NCBI GenBank assembly: GCA_021793595.1
Contig: JAJYSL010000051.1
Coordinates: 1-22,405, forward strand
Length of the DNA: 22,405 nucleotides
Source of the DNA: Acidobacteriota bacterium
GTDB lineage: Bacteria > Acidobacteriota > Terriglobia > Terriglobales > Acidobacteriaceae
Direction of reading: 5' to 3'
Part shown: positions 1 to 9,404 of the stretch, piece after piece
Position numbering within the stretch: position 1 is the stretch's first letter
How the letters are laid out: each line of letters starts with the position of its first letter
Program-made: the position numbers and the translations under genes
The notes under the pieces: generated by a model
Told to the model about the DNA's origin: nothing
Databases searched by the model: none
The model's input: the letters and a program-made list of their open reading frames with translations, nothing else

Positions 1-139
1 TTCTGATATTGAGGTGACCAGCGGCGTAAAGCCGGGAGATGAAATCGTCATTGGACCCTATCGTGTTCTCCGCATATTGAAAGACGACGCAACCGTGAAA
101 CGCGATAAGACTCCGGCAGCGACAAATCCCGCAACGTAG
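1..139 (+). CDS. C-terminal end of an efflux periplasmic adaptor (HlyD/MacA-type), partial
   Basis: Reading from base 2, an open frame of 45 codons runs in from the left edge and stops with TAG at 137-139. The residues VTSGVKPGDEIVIGPYRVL resemble the last beta-barrel/membrane-proximal part of RND/ABC efflux adaptor proteins, which typically end with a G-L/V-K-x-G-D-x-V-V motif followed by a variable polar tail. The adaptor would bridge an inner-membrane transporter and an outer-membrane channel. It sits 205 bp upstream of an ABC ATPase on the same strand, which fits a MacAB-like tripartite exporter. Only the tail is visible, so the family assignment rests on that one motif and the neighbour. 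Confidence 0.6.
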   Translation, partial: SDIEVTSGVKPGDEIVIGPYRVLRILKDDATVKRDKTPAATNPAT

Positions 140-344
140 GCTGTGACGAATGAAACTGATACCCTGAACCTCGACGATGTATCAGAGACACAGCGTGGAA
201 CAGGCGACCTCGACTGCATATACCAGTCGTGAAACTTGGGTTCGAGTGCAGCAATCAAGTCTGCTGCGCGAAGCGAAACGCCGCGATGTTCGCCGAAAAG
301 ACGCTTAATGGAAGCGGCTTTGCTCTAACGACTGGAGATTGTGC

Positions 345-1115
345 ATGACATTCGAGACTTCGACGGAGTCGACTTCAACAAGCCCGGTGACCCGGCCCGC
401 GGCGGCAAAGCCGGAGCCGGATGAGGTTATTGTTGTCGACAATCTCTGGAAGACCTACAACATGGGCGCAGAGCAAGTGCATGCGCTGCGAGGCGTCAAT
501 CTACGGATTCGACACAACGAGTACGTGGCCATAATGGGGCCTTCAGGCTCCGGCAAATCCACTCTGATGAACCTGATCGGATGCCTGGATACGCCTACGC
601 AAGGAAGTTACTGGCTGAATGGGCACGAGGTCAGCGAGTTGAATGACGACGAACTGGCGCGCATCCGTAATAAAGAAATTGGTTTCGTATTTCAGACGTT
701 CAATCTGCTGGCTCGAGCCACTGCATTGCACAATGTGGAGCTGCCGCTGATCTATAACGGCACCCCTGCAGAAGAGCGCATTGAGCGTGCCAAGGCGGCT
801 CTGGCAGCCGTCAATCTGGGCGAGCGCATGTACCACAAGCCAAATGAGCTATCGGGTGGCCAGCGGCAACGCGTTGCCATCGCCCGGGCATTGATCAACG
901 GTCCCTCGATCATTCTTGCCGACGAGCCAACCGGCAACCTCGATTCCAAGACCGGCGCCGAAATCATGGCCCTGATGGATGAACTTCACGCCAAGGGCAA
1001 CACCATTATCGTGGTCACACACGAACCGGACATCGCCAGCTACGCGCATCGCATTGTCCATATCCGCGATGGCGAAATCGCCTCGGACGAAGTTTCCCCG
1101 CGCCTTCACGCTTGA
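345..1115 (+). CDS. ABC transporter ATP-binding protein, MacB/LolD/FtsE-like family
   Basis: This 256-residue cytoplasmic ATPase would power an exporter or lipoprotein-type transporter. Walker [10 protein letters not shown] is at residues 65-73, the Q-loop glutamine is near 117, the signature LSGGQ is at 169-173, Walker B ILADEP is near 190-195, and the switch histidine (VTHEP) is near 226. The N-terminal 25 residues are a Thr/Ser/Pro-rich extension not usual for LolD-type ATPases. I chose ATG 345 over the in-frame TTG at 339 because GGAG at 334-337 lies 7 bp before it. The gene follows an adaptor-protein end, but no permease gene follows. The permease is either upstream of the window or elsewhere. 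MacB-like is the best guess by context; the substrate is unknown. Confidence 0.9.
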   Translation: MTFETSTESTSTSPVTRPAAAKPEPDEVIVVDNLWKTYNMGAEQVHALRGVNLRIRHNEYVAIMGPSGSGKSTLMNLIGCLDTPTQGSYWLNGHEVSELNDDELARIRNKEIGFVFQTFNLLARATALHNVELPLIYNGTPAEERIERAKAALAAVNLGERMYHKPNELSGGQRQRVAIARALINGPSIILADEPTGNLDSKTGAEIMALMDELHAKGNTIIVVTHEPDIASYAHRIVHIRDGEIASDEVSPRLHA

Positions 1116-1138
1116 TCTGTCCCCTGTGAGTGTAGGGT

Positions 1139-1405
1139 TCAGCTTTTGAGCGGCTGCTCAGTCTTCCAGACATACAGAAATTCGTTGTCGCTGGAGGTCG
1201 CAATGTCGATGCCTTTTTGGCGGGTGGCTCGGCTCAACGCAGCGCGGACATTTTCTTTCGAGTCCGGGAGCGCAGAAAGAGGAACTTTGAGGGCCGAGTT
1301 CTCTGGAAGCTGGCCTAGGTCTCGCAACAAGACCTCGACAATCTGCTTATGCTTCCCATCGCGGCCTTTGGGCACATTGGCTTGGGGTACGGATTCAAAT
1401 TTCAT
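1139..1405 (-). CDS. Small conserved-looking hypothetical protein, 88 aa
   Basis: This is a soluble, basic 88-residue protein with no signal peptide or membrane segment. It contains a GRDGKHKQIVEVLLRDLG helix-like stretch and a C-terminal RAALSRATRQKGIDIAT segment followed by an aromatic strand (FLYVW). The alternation suggests a small alpha/beta, perhaps winged-helix-like nucleic-acid-binding fold, but that is inference only. I do not recognise a characterised family. I chose ATG 1405 because GGGAG lies 9 bp upstream; a longer frame opens at ATG 1447 but has no ribosome-binding site. It is convergent with the ABC ATPase gene and divergent from the response regulator, and shares with the latter an AT-rich promoter region containing repeated TTAACG motifs. 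Confidence 0.65.
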   Translation of the reverse strand: MKFESVPQANVPKGRDGKHKQIVEVLLRDLGQLPENSALKVPLSALPDSKENVRAALSRATRQKGIDIATSSDNEFLYVWKTEQPLKS

Positions 1406-1482
1406 CGGAGAGATCTCCCAACCATGATGCGCTGGAGTTCGTCCCATGGGATTAACGTCGCGCTAACCCATTTTTAGATTTA

Positions 1483-1495
1483 CGTTAAATTAACG
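1483..1495. promoter_or_regulatory. Perfect inverted repeat CGTTAA-A-TTAACG in a divergent promoter region
   Basis: The 13-bp palindrome lies in the AT-rich space between the minus-strand small gene (start 1405) and the plus-strand response regulator (start 1622). A third TTAACG half-site in the same orientation occurs at 1452-1457. Such a symmetric site between divergent genes is typical of an operator, but no regulator can be named from the sequence. Confidence 0.4.
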
Positions 1496-1621
1496 CAATC
1501 ATAATGACGAACGGAGAGAAAATCAAGCGTTATCTAAAATAGCTAAATCCGCCATTTGCAATCAGTTGTGGAAAACAAGGTCGAAGCCTGCTATGGTTAT
1601 TTTTTCCTTTGGGGGAACCAG

Positions 1622-2134
1622 GTGAGTCAACCGGAAAATTTCGCGGCAGTCCCACTCGCCGAGTTGGTCGCGCAAGGCATTACTGCGCAAAAGAATCCGC
1701 GAAATCCCGTGGTTCTGGTCGTCGATGATGAAGTGGTAATTGCCGACACGCTCACAACAATTCTTTCGCAGCATGGAATAGCTGCCATGGCGGCATACGA
1801 CGGCTCCGGCGCTCTGGAGATCGCGCGCGTCATTCCACCCAACCTGCTGCTTGCCGACGTCGTTATGCCTGGAATGAGCGGCATCGACCTGGCGATCGAG
1901 ATAAAAAAAGACATTCCGGATTGCGCCGTCTTATTGTTCTCCGGGCAGGCTGCGACCACAAGCTTATTGGCGGAAGCCGGCAAAGCATGGTGCGATTTTG
2001 AAGTCCTGTTAAAACCGATTCATCCGCAGAAGTTGGTGCAATTGATCTTCGAGCAGCTGCATTTGGATGCCGTCAAACAGCCGTGTGGACGCGTCGAGGA
2101 GACCAGCAAGGCGCGGTTGGATGCTACCTCCTGA
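1622..2134 (+). CDS. Stand-alone response regulator receiver protein (REC domain only)
   Basis: This 170-residue protein has a single CheY-like receiver domain at about residues 28-148. Acidic pocket residues D35-D36 (VVDDE), the phospho-acceptor D79 in LLLADVVMPGMSG, S108 in LLFSGQ (the usual Thr/Ser) and K131 in LLKPIHP are all present, so phosphorylation should work. There is no DNA-binding output domain; the 20-residue tail is polar. It would act by protein-protein contact or pass phosphate on to another partner. No histidine kinase lies nearby. I prefer GTG 1622 because the G-rich tract GGGGGA at 1611-1616 is 5 bp upstream; an upstream in-frame TTG at 1556 lacks such a signal. Confidence 0.88.
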   Translation: MSQPENFAAVPLAELVAQGITAQKNPRNPVVLVVDDEVVIADTLTTILSQHGIAAMAAYDGSGALEIARVIPPNLLLADVVMPGMSGIDLAIEIKKDIPDCAVLLFSGQAATTSLLAEAGKAWCDFEVLLKPIHPQKLVQLIFEQLHLDAVKQPCGRVEETSKARLDATS

Positions 2135-2251
2135 CCTGGCAGCTATGCCGCACTGCGAACTCACAGCAGCGCACCATCCCCATCCCTCCTTGTCACATAG
2201 AATCTACCTTTAAGAGTCGCGTCGTAGCCTTGGTACACTAGGGTTTGACCT

Positions 2252-3628
2252 ATGTTTGAAAACCTGTCAGAAAAACTTCAGCGCACATTTAAAAACCTGC
2301 GCGGCCAGGGCACCATCACCGAGGAAAATATCGGCGAGGCGCTCAAAGAGATCCGCATCGCGCTGCTCGAAGCCGACGTCAACCTGAACGTCGTCAAGGA
2401 ACTGATCGAGCACATCCGCGCCAAGGCTTTGGGTCAGGAGGTGCTGACCGCTCTTTCTCCCACGGAGCAAGTGATCAAGATTGTTCGCGATGAACTGGTC
2501 GCGATGCTGGGCACCGATACGGCGCGATTCAAATTTGCGTCGCAGCCGCCGACCGTGATTTTGATGGCTGGATTGCAAGGTTCCGGTAAGACGACGACTT
2601 CCGGCAAGCTGGCGGCATGGTTGAAAAAGGGTGGACATCGCCCGCTGCTGGTCTCGGTTGACGTGTACCGTCCTGCCGCGCGCGAACAACTCCGGATCGT
2701 TGCCAAGACCATTGGCGCCAACTTGTACGAAGGCGATTTAAAAGGTGAGGCCACAGGTCCAGCGCTCGTCGAGCGCCTGGCCAAGGAAGCTCGCCGCGAA
2801 GCGATCATCTCTGGTTGCGATGTAATGATTGTCGATACCGCAGGCCGATTGCACATCGATGAAGGCCTGATGACCGAAATGGAGCGGCTGAAATCATTGC
2901 TGAACCCTCAGGAGATTCTGTTTGTCGCCGACGCGATGACCGGCCAGGACGCGGTTCGTTCGGCGAAGGAATTTCACGATCGACTGGCGTTGACCGGTAC
3001 CGTGCTGACCAAGATGGATGGCGATGCGCGCGGTGGCGCCGCTCTTTCCATCCGCCATGTCACCGGCCAGCCCATCAAGTTCATCGGCATGGGCGAAAAG
3101 CCGGATGCGTTCGAGCCCTTCCATCCTGACCGCATTGTCAGCCGCATTCTTGGAATGGGCGACATTATGACTCTTATCGAGAAGGCGGAAGAACATCTCG
3201 ATCGGAAAAAATCAGAAGAACTGGCCAAGAAAGCGCTACTCGGCGATGGCTTCTCATTGGAAGATTTTCGCGAGCAGCTGCGCCAGATCAAGAAAATGGG
3301 CTCACTGCAAAGCATTATGAAGATGCTTCCCTCTGTCGGTCCATTTCAGGGGATGCAGCAGGCTGCCGGCAATGTCGATGAGAAACAGTTTGTCCACATT
3401 GAAGCGATCATCAACTCCATGACCGCGGCGGAGAGAAAGAATCATGAACTCATCTCCGGCAGTCGTCGTAAGCGGATCGCGCGCGGCTCCGGCACCAGCG
3501 TGCAGGAAGTGAACCAAATGCTGCGCCAGTACGTGCAGATGCGCAAAATGTTCAAGTCAATGGGCAAGGGCGGCGCAGTGCAGCGCCGTCTGATGGGCTC
3601 GCTCGCAAATATGCGCAGCGGCCGGTAG
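2252..3628 (+). CDS. ffh: Signal recognition particle protein Ffh (SRP54 homologue)
   Basis: This is a 458-residue GTPase that binds signal sequences of nascent membrane proteins and, with 4.5S RNA and FtsY, targets ribosomes to the membrane. The N domain is at 1-90. The G domain is at about 100-300, with the P-loop GLQGSGKTT (107-115), DVYRPAA (137-143), DTAGR (195-199) and TKMDG (253-257). The GDARGG element follows the last motif. A methionine-rich M domain extends from about 310 to the end. The length is normal for the family. No strong Shine-Dalgarno sequence is seen; TACACT at 2234-2239 could be a -10 element, which would make the leader very short. A peroxiredoxin-like gene follows after 9 bp. 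Confidence 0.97.
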   Translation: MFENLSEKLQRTFKNLRGQGTITEENIGEALKEIRIALLEADVNLNVVKELIEHIRAKALGQEVLTALSPTEQVIKIVRDELVAMLGTDTARFKFASQPPTVILMAGLQGSGKTTTSGKLAAWLKKGGHRPLLVSVDVYRPAAREQLRIVAKTIGANLYEGDLKGEATGPALVERLAKEARREAIISGCDVMIVDTAGRLHIDEGLMTEMERLKSLLNPQEILFVADAMTGQDAVRSAKEFHDRLALTGTVLTKMDGDARGGAALSIRHVTGQPIKFIGMGEKPDAFEPFHPDRIVSRILGMGDIMTLIEKAEEHLDRKKSEELAKKALLGDGFSLEDFREQLRQIKKMGSLQSIMKMLPSVGPFQGMQQAAGNVDEKQFVHIEAIINSMTAAERKNHELISGSRRKRIARGSGTSVQEVNQMLRQYVQMRKMFKSMGKGGAVQRRLMGSLANMRSGR

Positions 3629-3637
3629 GGCAAGAAC

Positions 3638-4294
3638 ATGTCCCCGCTCCAAGATCAACTCGACCAGATCAGCGAACAGACACGGAGTCTGGTTCAGCCG
3701 GAGCGCCTGCAACCCAGCGAAGATGCCGTTGCCGAATTGTTTTCGACCGGCATTGAGCAGCAGATTCTTTCCGTCGGCAGTGTTGCACCGGAATTTTCTC
3801 TTCCAGATGCGAATGGCCGCATGGTGCACTCCGCAGATCTACTTGCGTTGGGCCCGGTGGTCATCAATTTTTTCCGCGGTCGCTGGTGCCCATACTGTCT
3901 TACGGAATTGGAGGCCTGGCACAGGCTCTATCCGGAATTGAGGAAGCGCGGTGCGCTGCTGGTGGCCATCTCCCCGCAGACAGTGCATCAAAATGATCTG
4001 TTGCTGCAGCAGCATCCATTTCCATTTCCAGTGTTGAGTGATCCTGGACTGGCGGTTGCGGAGCAATTCCGCATTGCCTACTCCGTTCCTGCGTATCACC
4101 AGAAGCATTACCGCAGCATCTTGGTGAATATTCCTTTTATCAACGGCGATTCTTCGTGGCGCCTTTTGTTGCCGGCCACGTATCTTCTTCGTTCGGATGG
4201 AAGCATCGCGTTTGCGCAGGCACACGCGGATTTCCGCGTGCGTCCGGAACCAGAAGACGTGTTGACTGTGCTGAATCGCGAACGCTCGCTCTAA
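3638..4294 (+). CDS. Peroxiredoxin-like thiol protein (AhpC/TSA superfamily, PRXL-type)
   Basis: This 218-residue protein has a thioredoxin fold. The active-site stretch FFRGRWCPYCLTEL has C84 and C87 in a CxxC arrangement, as seen in the AhpC/TSA-like subgroup that reduces peroxides or acts as a redox partner. The preceding APEFSLPDANG (residues 50-60) is the usual first strand of the domain. About 45 N-terminal residues form a helical extension. There is no signal peptide, so it is probably cytoplasmic. The ATG lies 9 bp after the ffh stop, suggesting co-transcription. Its stop overlaps by 4 bp the stop of the convergent AsmA-like gene. The precise reductant and substrate cannot be told. 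Confidence 0.87.
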   Translation: MSPLQDQLDQISEQTRSLVQPERLQPSEDAVAELFSTGIEQQILSVGSVAPEFSLPDANGRMVHSADLLALGPVVINFFRGRWCPYCLTELEAWHRLYPELRKRGALLVAISPQTVHQNDLLLQQHPFPFPVLSDPGLAVAEQFRIAYSVPAYHQKHYRSILVNIPFINGDSSWRLLLPATYLLRSDGSIAFAQAHADFRVRPEPEDVLTVLNRERSL

Positions 4295-5889
4295 TAATTC
4301 AACCCAAGATGTGGATTGGCATTCGTGCCCGTAATTTTGATGGGAATCTCGGTACCCGCGCCGTTCTTGGAGAAAACAGAATTCAGCGGCGTAAGCAACT
4401 TCCCTTTCCACCCACCCACGATACTCGAAACAGAAGCCTGCATGCGTGCATGGCCCGTGAAATCGAACTCTCTGCCATCCAGCGTGTACACTCCCGCCAA
4501 TCGGATCTCCGCGCCCGGCACGGTGCAGACAAGCTTTGGCAGTCCCAGCTTTCCATCTGCCAGATCAAACACCCCGTTCATCTTCGCTTGCACGTCTTGT
4601 TGCCCAGGCAATTGCACGCCTGTCTCGTTGTCCATGTCATTCGCGTCCGCTGCCTTTCCGCGGCTGCGTAGGCTCAGTTGATCCATCTTCTTTTGAATTT
4701 TTTTGTTGGTGAATGAAATATTCTGCGCCGCGAACGACCCGCTTAACTGCAGCTTCTGGTTGACAGGTTGGTTCCCGGGAGGCAGGTAGAGTTTTGTCTT
4801 GAGTTGTACGTTCCCCTTCATTACCGGAGGATCGGTCCTCACCCCCAAACGCAAAAGATCCTCGATTCGCCCCTTGTTGACCCTCACATCAAGATGAATG
4901 TCATGACCCGGCTGGTTCTGCGCCCGTACCACGTCCCCCGTTGCCGTGATATGGGTGTGCAGAAAATGGGCGTTCACGGGTTGCAGATAGGTGTTGCCGT
5001 TCATGCCATTCACAATGGCGTGAAATTGCGTGGTTAGATGCACCTTGTGGCCGCTCACATCGATACTGAAGTCCGGTGTGTCGGTGGTTCCATCCACGGT
5101 GATTGTATCCAGTTGCCCGGAGAACTTACCTTGAGAAGACAGCATTCCAGCAATTCCCTTGGTTGTGCTTAGATCCGCGTGGGTGAAGGAATAGCTCCCA
5201 CTCACTGGCGTATCGGAGGGTTCATCCGCATTCCACGGACCGAAATTCCCAGTGGTCGCAATATTCCCTAATGGCTTTGGATTGATTAACTGTGCCACAA
5301 AATGCATTGGTTTTCTGCTTCCGACCCTGGTCAGCGTTAAAGCGTGAATCTGGAATTGTAGCGGGACCTTGTTAGGCTTGTCGGTCATGATCGTCAACGT
5401 CGTTGTGTCGCAAACGATCTTGTCGATGAGCAGCGAAATCTTGGGGTAACTCTTCTTCCTTTTTGGCACCGCCGAACGCTGTCCCTTGGGTGGAATCATG
5501 ATCTGCAATCCGTGCAGATGGACTAAGCCAATATGCATCGGCGACTGGAATACATTCAGCAAACGTGTGTGGAAACTGAACTGGCCCACCTGTATTTGTG
5601 GAGGCAAGCTGGGATCGAGATTGGAACGAAGGCTCAGATTCTTGCCTTCGACATTCAAACCGTGAAGTACGGAAACGCTGAATTCCCCCAGCTCCACATG
5701 GCTGTTGAACCGCTGTGAAAGGGTTTCAATGACGCGCGCCCGCAGCATGGGTTCCGCATGATGAATCGCATATTGAGCCGCAGTCAGGCCCGCGATGAGA
5801 AGTCCAACAACGACGGCGAGAATGACGAGAAGAATGTTACGACGGCGGTGCACATTTTTTCTTTTGGGTACGTTCGGATCTTGCTCCAC
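4291..5889 (-). CDS. AsmA-like envelope protein with N-terminal membrane anchor
   Basis: This is a 532-residue protein. A basic N-terminus (KRKNVHRRR) is followed by one transmembrane helix at about residues 19-41; the rest is predicted outside the cytoplasm. The body is a long run of beta-strand-like segments with repeated amphipathic patterns (VELGEFSVSVLHGLNVEGKNLSL; later KGNVQLKTKLYLPPG and ADGKLGLPKLVCTVPGAEIRLAGVYTL), typical of AsmA/TamB/YhdP-type bridge proteins thought to guide lipids between membranes. The function here is inferred from architecture only. The start is GTG 5889 with GGAGGAG directly upstream, at tight spacing. It is preceded by a TATAAA-like -10 (5937-5942 on the minus strand). 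It converges on the peroxiredoxin-like gene with a 4-bp overlap of stop codons. Confidence 0.72.
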   Translation of the reverse strand: MEQDPNVPKRKNVHRRRNILLVILAVVVGLLIAGLTAAQYAIHHAEPMLRARVIETLSQRFNSHVELGEFSVSVLHGLNVEGKNLSLRSNLDPSLPPQIQVGQFSFHTRLLNVFQSPMHIGLVHLHGLQIMIPPKGQRSAVPKRKKSYPKISLLIDKIVCDTTTLTIMTDKPNKVPLQFQIHALTLTRVGSRKPMHFVAQLINPKPLGNIATTGNFGPWNADEPSDTPVSGSYSFTHADLSTTKGIAGMLSSQGKFSGQLDTITVDGTTDTPDFSIDVSGHKVHLTTQFHAIVNGMNGNTYLQPVNAHFLHTHITATGDVVRAQNQPGHDIHLDVRVNKGRIEDLLRLGVRTDPPVMKGNVQLKTKLYLPPGNQPVNQKLQLSGSFAAQNISFTNKKIQKKMDQLSLRSRGKAADANDMDNETGVQLPGQQDVQAKMNGVFDLADGKLGLPKLVCTVPGAEIRLAGVYTLDGREFDFTGHARMQASVSSIVGGWKGKLLTPLNSVFSKNGAGTEIPIKITGTNANPHLGLNY

Positions 5890-6006
5890 AACTCCTCCGA
5901 TGCAAAAACAGCTCGAGAAGATTCATTGGAAGAAAATTTATAGCGAATCAAGAACGCAACGGAGCGCGCACGGGACGATTCCCCCGAGTCTTACAAATGA
6001 ACGGTT

Positions 6007-6038
6007 AAAAAAAGCGCGCCACTTGGGCGCGCTTTTTT
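6007..6038 (-). terminator. Strong intrinsic terminator, potentially bidirectional
   Basis: Stem GCGCGCC (6014-6020) pairs perfectly with GGCGCGC (6026-6032) around a 5-nt loop. It is flanked by seven A on the left and six T on the right, so a U-tract follows the hairpin in either direction. It lies 20 bp after the infB stop and ends the rimP-nusA-infB transcription unit. Confidence 0.92.
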
Positions 6039-6057
6039 CGTGATTCTGTATTTCTGA

Positions 6058-9000
6058 CTACGCCGGGGTCAGCGCCTGGGCAGGCGTATCCACTAGAGCG
6101 GTCCCGATGTCTGCGGCGATCTTCTCTGCTGTGAAGGCTTCCAGCACATCTCCGACTTTGATGTCGTTGAAGTTCTGAATGCTGATACCGCACTCCATTC
6201 CGTTGCGAACTTCGCTCACGTCATCCTTGAACCGTTTGAGTGAAGCCAGCCGCCCCTTGTAGACTTGCGTTCCATCACGCAACACGCGGACTTCCGAATC
6301 GCGCTTGAACATGCCGTCCGTCACGCGACATCCTGCCACCGCGCCGACCTTGGGGATCTTAAAGACGTTGGCCACTTCTGCCCGGCCAAGGTAGTTCTCC
6401 TTGATCGTCGCCTCCAGCAGTCCCAACATGGCCTTGCGCATCTCGTCCTGCAATTCGTAAATGATGGAATGCAGTCGAATGTCCACGCCCTCTTGTGTGG
6501 CCAGTTCGGCAGCTTTTCGTTCCGGCCGCACGTTGAAGCCGATGACAATCGCATCCGACGCCGAAGCCAGTAGAACATCGCTCTCGGTGATCGCGCCGAC
6601 TCCAGAGTGAATCACCTTCACGCGGACCTTTTCGGTTGAAAGCCGCGGCAATGATTCCGCAAGAACTTCGACAGAACCCTGCACGTCGCCTTTCAGGATG
6701 ATCGGCAATTCCTTCACGCCAGCCTGCTTGATCTGCTCCGCAAGGCCTTCCAGCGAAACGCGTGAGGACTTCGCCAGTTGAGATTCGCGCTCCTTCATCT
6801 TCCGATATTGCGCGACGTTCTTCGCCTTGTCGCGATCCGCAACCACGGTAAACACATCGCCGGCGTCAGGAATGCTTTCCAGGCCAAGAATTTCGACTGG
6901 CGTTGAAGGTGTCGCTTCCGTCAAGGCACGACCACGATCGTCGAACATGGCGCGCACCTTGCCAAACGTGTTGCCCACCACGAACGTATCGCCAAGCCGC
7001 AGCGTACCGTTTTGCACCAGTACGGTCGAAACCGCGCCGCGACCGCGATCCAGCTTGGACTCGATAACGGTTCCAAGCGCAGGACGATCCGGCGAAGCCC
7101 GCAGCGCACCCACATCCGCGACCAGGCAAATCATCTCCAGAAGCAGATCGAGGTTGATGCGCTTCTTGGCAGAGACATCCACAAACACCGTGCTGCCGCC
7201 CCATGATTCGGGCACCAATCCACGATCGCCAAGCTGCTGTTTCACTCGATCGGGCTGCGCATCCGGCTTGTCGATTTTGTTGACCGCAACAATGATCGGA
7301 ACATTCGCTGCCTTGGCATGATCGATCGCTTCCAGTGTCTGCGGCATCACGCCATCATCCGCCGCCACGACGATCACCACAATGTCCGTTACCTTGGCGC
7401 CGCGCGCACGCATGCGCGTAAACGCTTCATGACCCGGCGTGTCGAGGAACACAATTTCGCGCCCAAATGCAGGCGAATCTTCTTTGCTGATGCGAACCTT
7501 GTAGGCGCCAATGTGCTGGGTAATCCCGCCAGCCTCGCCTGCCGCCACTTCGGTTTCGCGAATCGCATCCAGAAGTGATGTCTTTCCGTGGTCGACGTGG
7601 CCCATGATCGTCACAACCGGAGGACGCGTTACTTCCAGCTCGTTCGTGGTTTCCTGCGTCAGCAGGTTTTCCAGAGCTTCATTGGCCATCTCATCTTCAA
7701 AGCTGATGACCTGGGCTTCTGCGCCGAACTGCCGAGAAACTTCCTTAATCAATTCTGTATCGAGCGACTGGTTCACCGTCACAAACACGCCGCGCTGTAA
7801 CAACGTTGCGATCAGGTCCTTGGCCCGCAACTCCAACTTCTCCGCCAGGTCCTTTACACTCACTCCATCCGTCACGGTAATGTTGCGTGTAATCGGAACC
7901 GGGCCGGTGGGAATCTGTGCTGCGCCAAGCCGCGGCGCAACCATTCCCTTCATCGGACCTTCCTTCGACTTTTCGTAGCGATTGTTTCCGCCGCGGCGCT
8001 GCGCATGTCCACGCGACGGCCGATCTGGAGCGCCAGCCGGAGGCGCCATGCCAGGCGCTGCGCCAACTCCCGGACGCGGGCCTCCAAATCCCGGACGCCC
8101 TGGCATTCCCGGACGTGAACCAGGCGCGCCCGTGGGATGCTGTCGTGTCGGATGCATGGGCCGGCGAACTCCGCCCGGTCCCATGCCAGGACCTGAAGCC
8201 GGACGAGAACCATATGGCGCTCCTCCGGGGCCACCTGATCCTTGTGGCCGTGGCCGTTCGAAAATCGGTTTGCCGCGCTGCATGCCGCCCAACGTCTGGG
8301 CTGCGCCTGCGGGTGCTGTGTAAATGGGTCGCGGACCCGTCTGCGGCATAATCACGCGTTTGGCGGGCGGTGCGGGCGCTGCAGGCACGGTCGAAGCGAC
8401 CGCCGGCTCGGGAGTAGGCGAACTCACTGGTGCAGAAGTCGGACTGGCAGCGGACGGCGGTTCCACCGTCGCTACGGGCGTGGTTGGCACTTCGACAGAC
8501 GCGGGTGGAACTTGTGGCGCGCGCGGTACTGCTGGAGTCACGCTGGCAGCTGCGGGAGTTGCCGGTTTTGCCTCTTGAGGAGCGCTCTTTGCGGGCACGG
8601 CGACAACCGTCGAGGCACCTATCAATCCCGACGACGGTGGCTTCACGATCACCGGCCCCTGTGGTGCGCGGGATGCAATGGCCGGAGTCGAAGTCGGTGT
8701 CGCGGACACGATCTGTGGTGCCTGCCGCGGCAAGGGAACAATTCTCCGAGGCGCCGGCTTCGAACCGGCGGCAGCACTGGCAGACACCGAACTGGCTGAT
8801 GTCGCGCTCGCCGGTGGGCCGGCAGTTGCGGGCTTATTCGCGGTAGGCACAGCCACGGAAGAACTGGCGGCGGGCGAAGAAATGGTCGGCTTCGCAACTC
8901 CAACTGCAGCGGCCGGCGCAGTTGGGCGCGGCGGTGCAGCAGTCACACCACGATGTGCCCCCTGCGATTCACGCTGTTCTTTCTGCTGCTGAATGGCGCG

Positions 9001-9258
9001 CAAAACATCGCCCGGCCGGGAGATGTGGGATAAATCAATCTTCGGTTTCTGCTCGACCGCTGCTGCCTTCGCAGGCGCACTGGACGCGGACTTTCCAACA
9101 CGGCCCAGGGCAGCGCGCACACGCCGTGCCTCGTCTTCCTCAACCGAGCTGGAGTGCGTCTTCTTCTCTGTCACTCCCACCTCTGGCAGGATGTCGAGAA
9201 TCACTCTGCTTTTCACTTCCAGCTCTCGCGCTAAATCGTTAATCCGAACTTTACTCAT
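6058..9258 (-). CDS. infB: Translation initiation factor IF-2
   Basis: This 1066-residue GTPase delivers initiator tRNA to the 30S subunit and promotes 50S joining. The N-terminal IF2_N module ([18 protein letters not shown]) is followed by a disordered Ala/Pro/Ser-rich then Gly/Pro/Arg-rich linker of roughly 370 residues (about 60-440). A second IF2_N-like segment follows at about 460-505. The G domain has GHVDHGKT (553-560), DTPGH (606-610) and NKID (660-663), and is followed by the EF-Tu-like domain II, domain III and the C-terminal tRNA-binding domain. I chose ATG 9258, the family's normal start, with an AAAGAGA tract upstream; a TTG 21 bp earlier lacks support. It is the last gene of the operon, 146 bp after nusA, with a strong terminator 20 bp downstream. 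Confidence 0.97.
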   Translation of the reverse strand: MSKVRINDLARELEVKSRVILDILPEVGVTEKKTHSSSVEEDEARRVRAALGRVGKSASSAPAKAAAVEQKPKIDLSHISRPGDVLRAIQQQKEQRESQGAHRGVTAAPPRPTAPAAAVGVAKPTISSPAASSSVAVPTANKPATAGPPASATSASSVSASAAAGSKPAPRRIVPLPRQAPQIVSATPTSTPAIASRAPQGPVIVKPPSSGLIGASTVVAVPAKSAPQEAKPATPAAASVTPAVPRAPQVPPASVEVPTTPVATVEPPSAASPTSAPVSSPTPEPAVASTVPAAPAPPAKRVIMPQTGPRPIYTAPAGAAQTLGGMQRGKPIFERPRPQGSGGPGGAPYGSRPASGPGMGPGGVRRPMHPTRQHPTGAPGSRPGMPGRPGFGGPRPGVGAAPGMAPPAGAPDRPSRGHAQRRGGNNRYEKSKEGPMKGMVAPRLGAAQIPTGPVPITRNITVTDGVSVKDLAEKLELRAKDLIATLLQRGVFVTVNQSLDTELIKEVSRQFGAEAQVISFEDEMANEALENLLTQETTNELEVTRPPVVTIMGHVDHGKTSLLDAIRETEVAAGEAGGITQHIGAYKVRISKEDSPAFGREIVFLDTPGHEAFTRMRARGAKVTDIVVIVVAADDGVMPQTLEAIDHAKAANVPIIVAVNKIDKPDAQPDRVKQQLGDRGLVPESWGGSTVFVDVSAKKRINLDLLLEMICLVADVGALRASPDRPALGTVIESKLDRGRGAVSTVLVQNGTLRLGDTFVVGNTFGKVRAMFDDRGRALTEATPSTPVEILGLESIPDAGDVFTVVADRDKAKNVAQYRKMKERESQLAKSSRVSLEGLAEQIKQAGVKELPIILKGDVQGSVEVLAESLPRLSTEKVRVKVIHSGVGAITESDVLLASASDAIVIGFNVRPERKAAELATQEGVDIRLHSIIYELQDEMRKAMLGLLEATIKENYLGRAEVANVFKIPKVGAVAGCRVTDGMFKRDSEVRVLRDGTQVYKGRLASLKRFKDDVSEVRNGMECGISIQNFNDIKVGDVLEAFTAEKIAADIGTALVDTPAQALTPA

Positions 9259-9404
9259 CCGTCTCTTTCGCCTTTTCAAAAACTGTTAGCTGCTCATATG
9301 GTGCCTCGTGATCTGCAGTCAGGTGCGCATCTTCTCTCATTATCCCCTGAAAGTCGCATCGAAATTGCTAATTTTCGTGCTGACAGCTTCTTCCAGGGCC
9401 AGAA

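Noticed and set aside
8200..8900. Several plus-strand frames with Arg/Gly- or Thr/Ala-rich translations opposite infB
   Set aside because: They are by-products of the Ala/Pro/Gly-rich linker coding region of IF-2 read on the other strand.
9259..9404. A ylxR-like gene between nusA and infB
   Set aside because: The 146-bp gap is too short for the ~90-residue protein and has no suitable frame.
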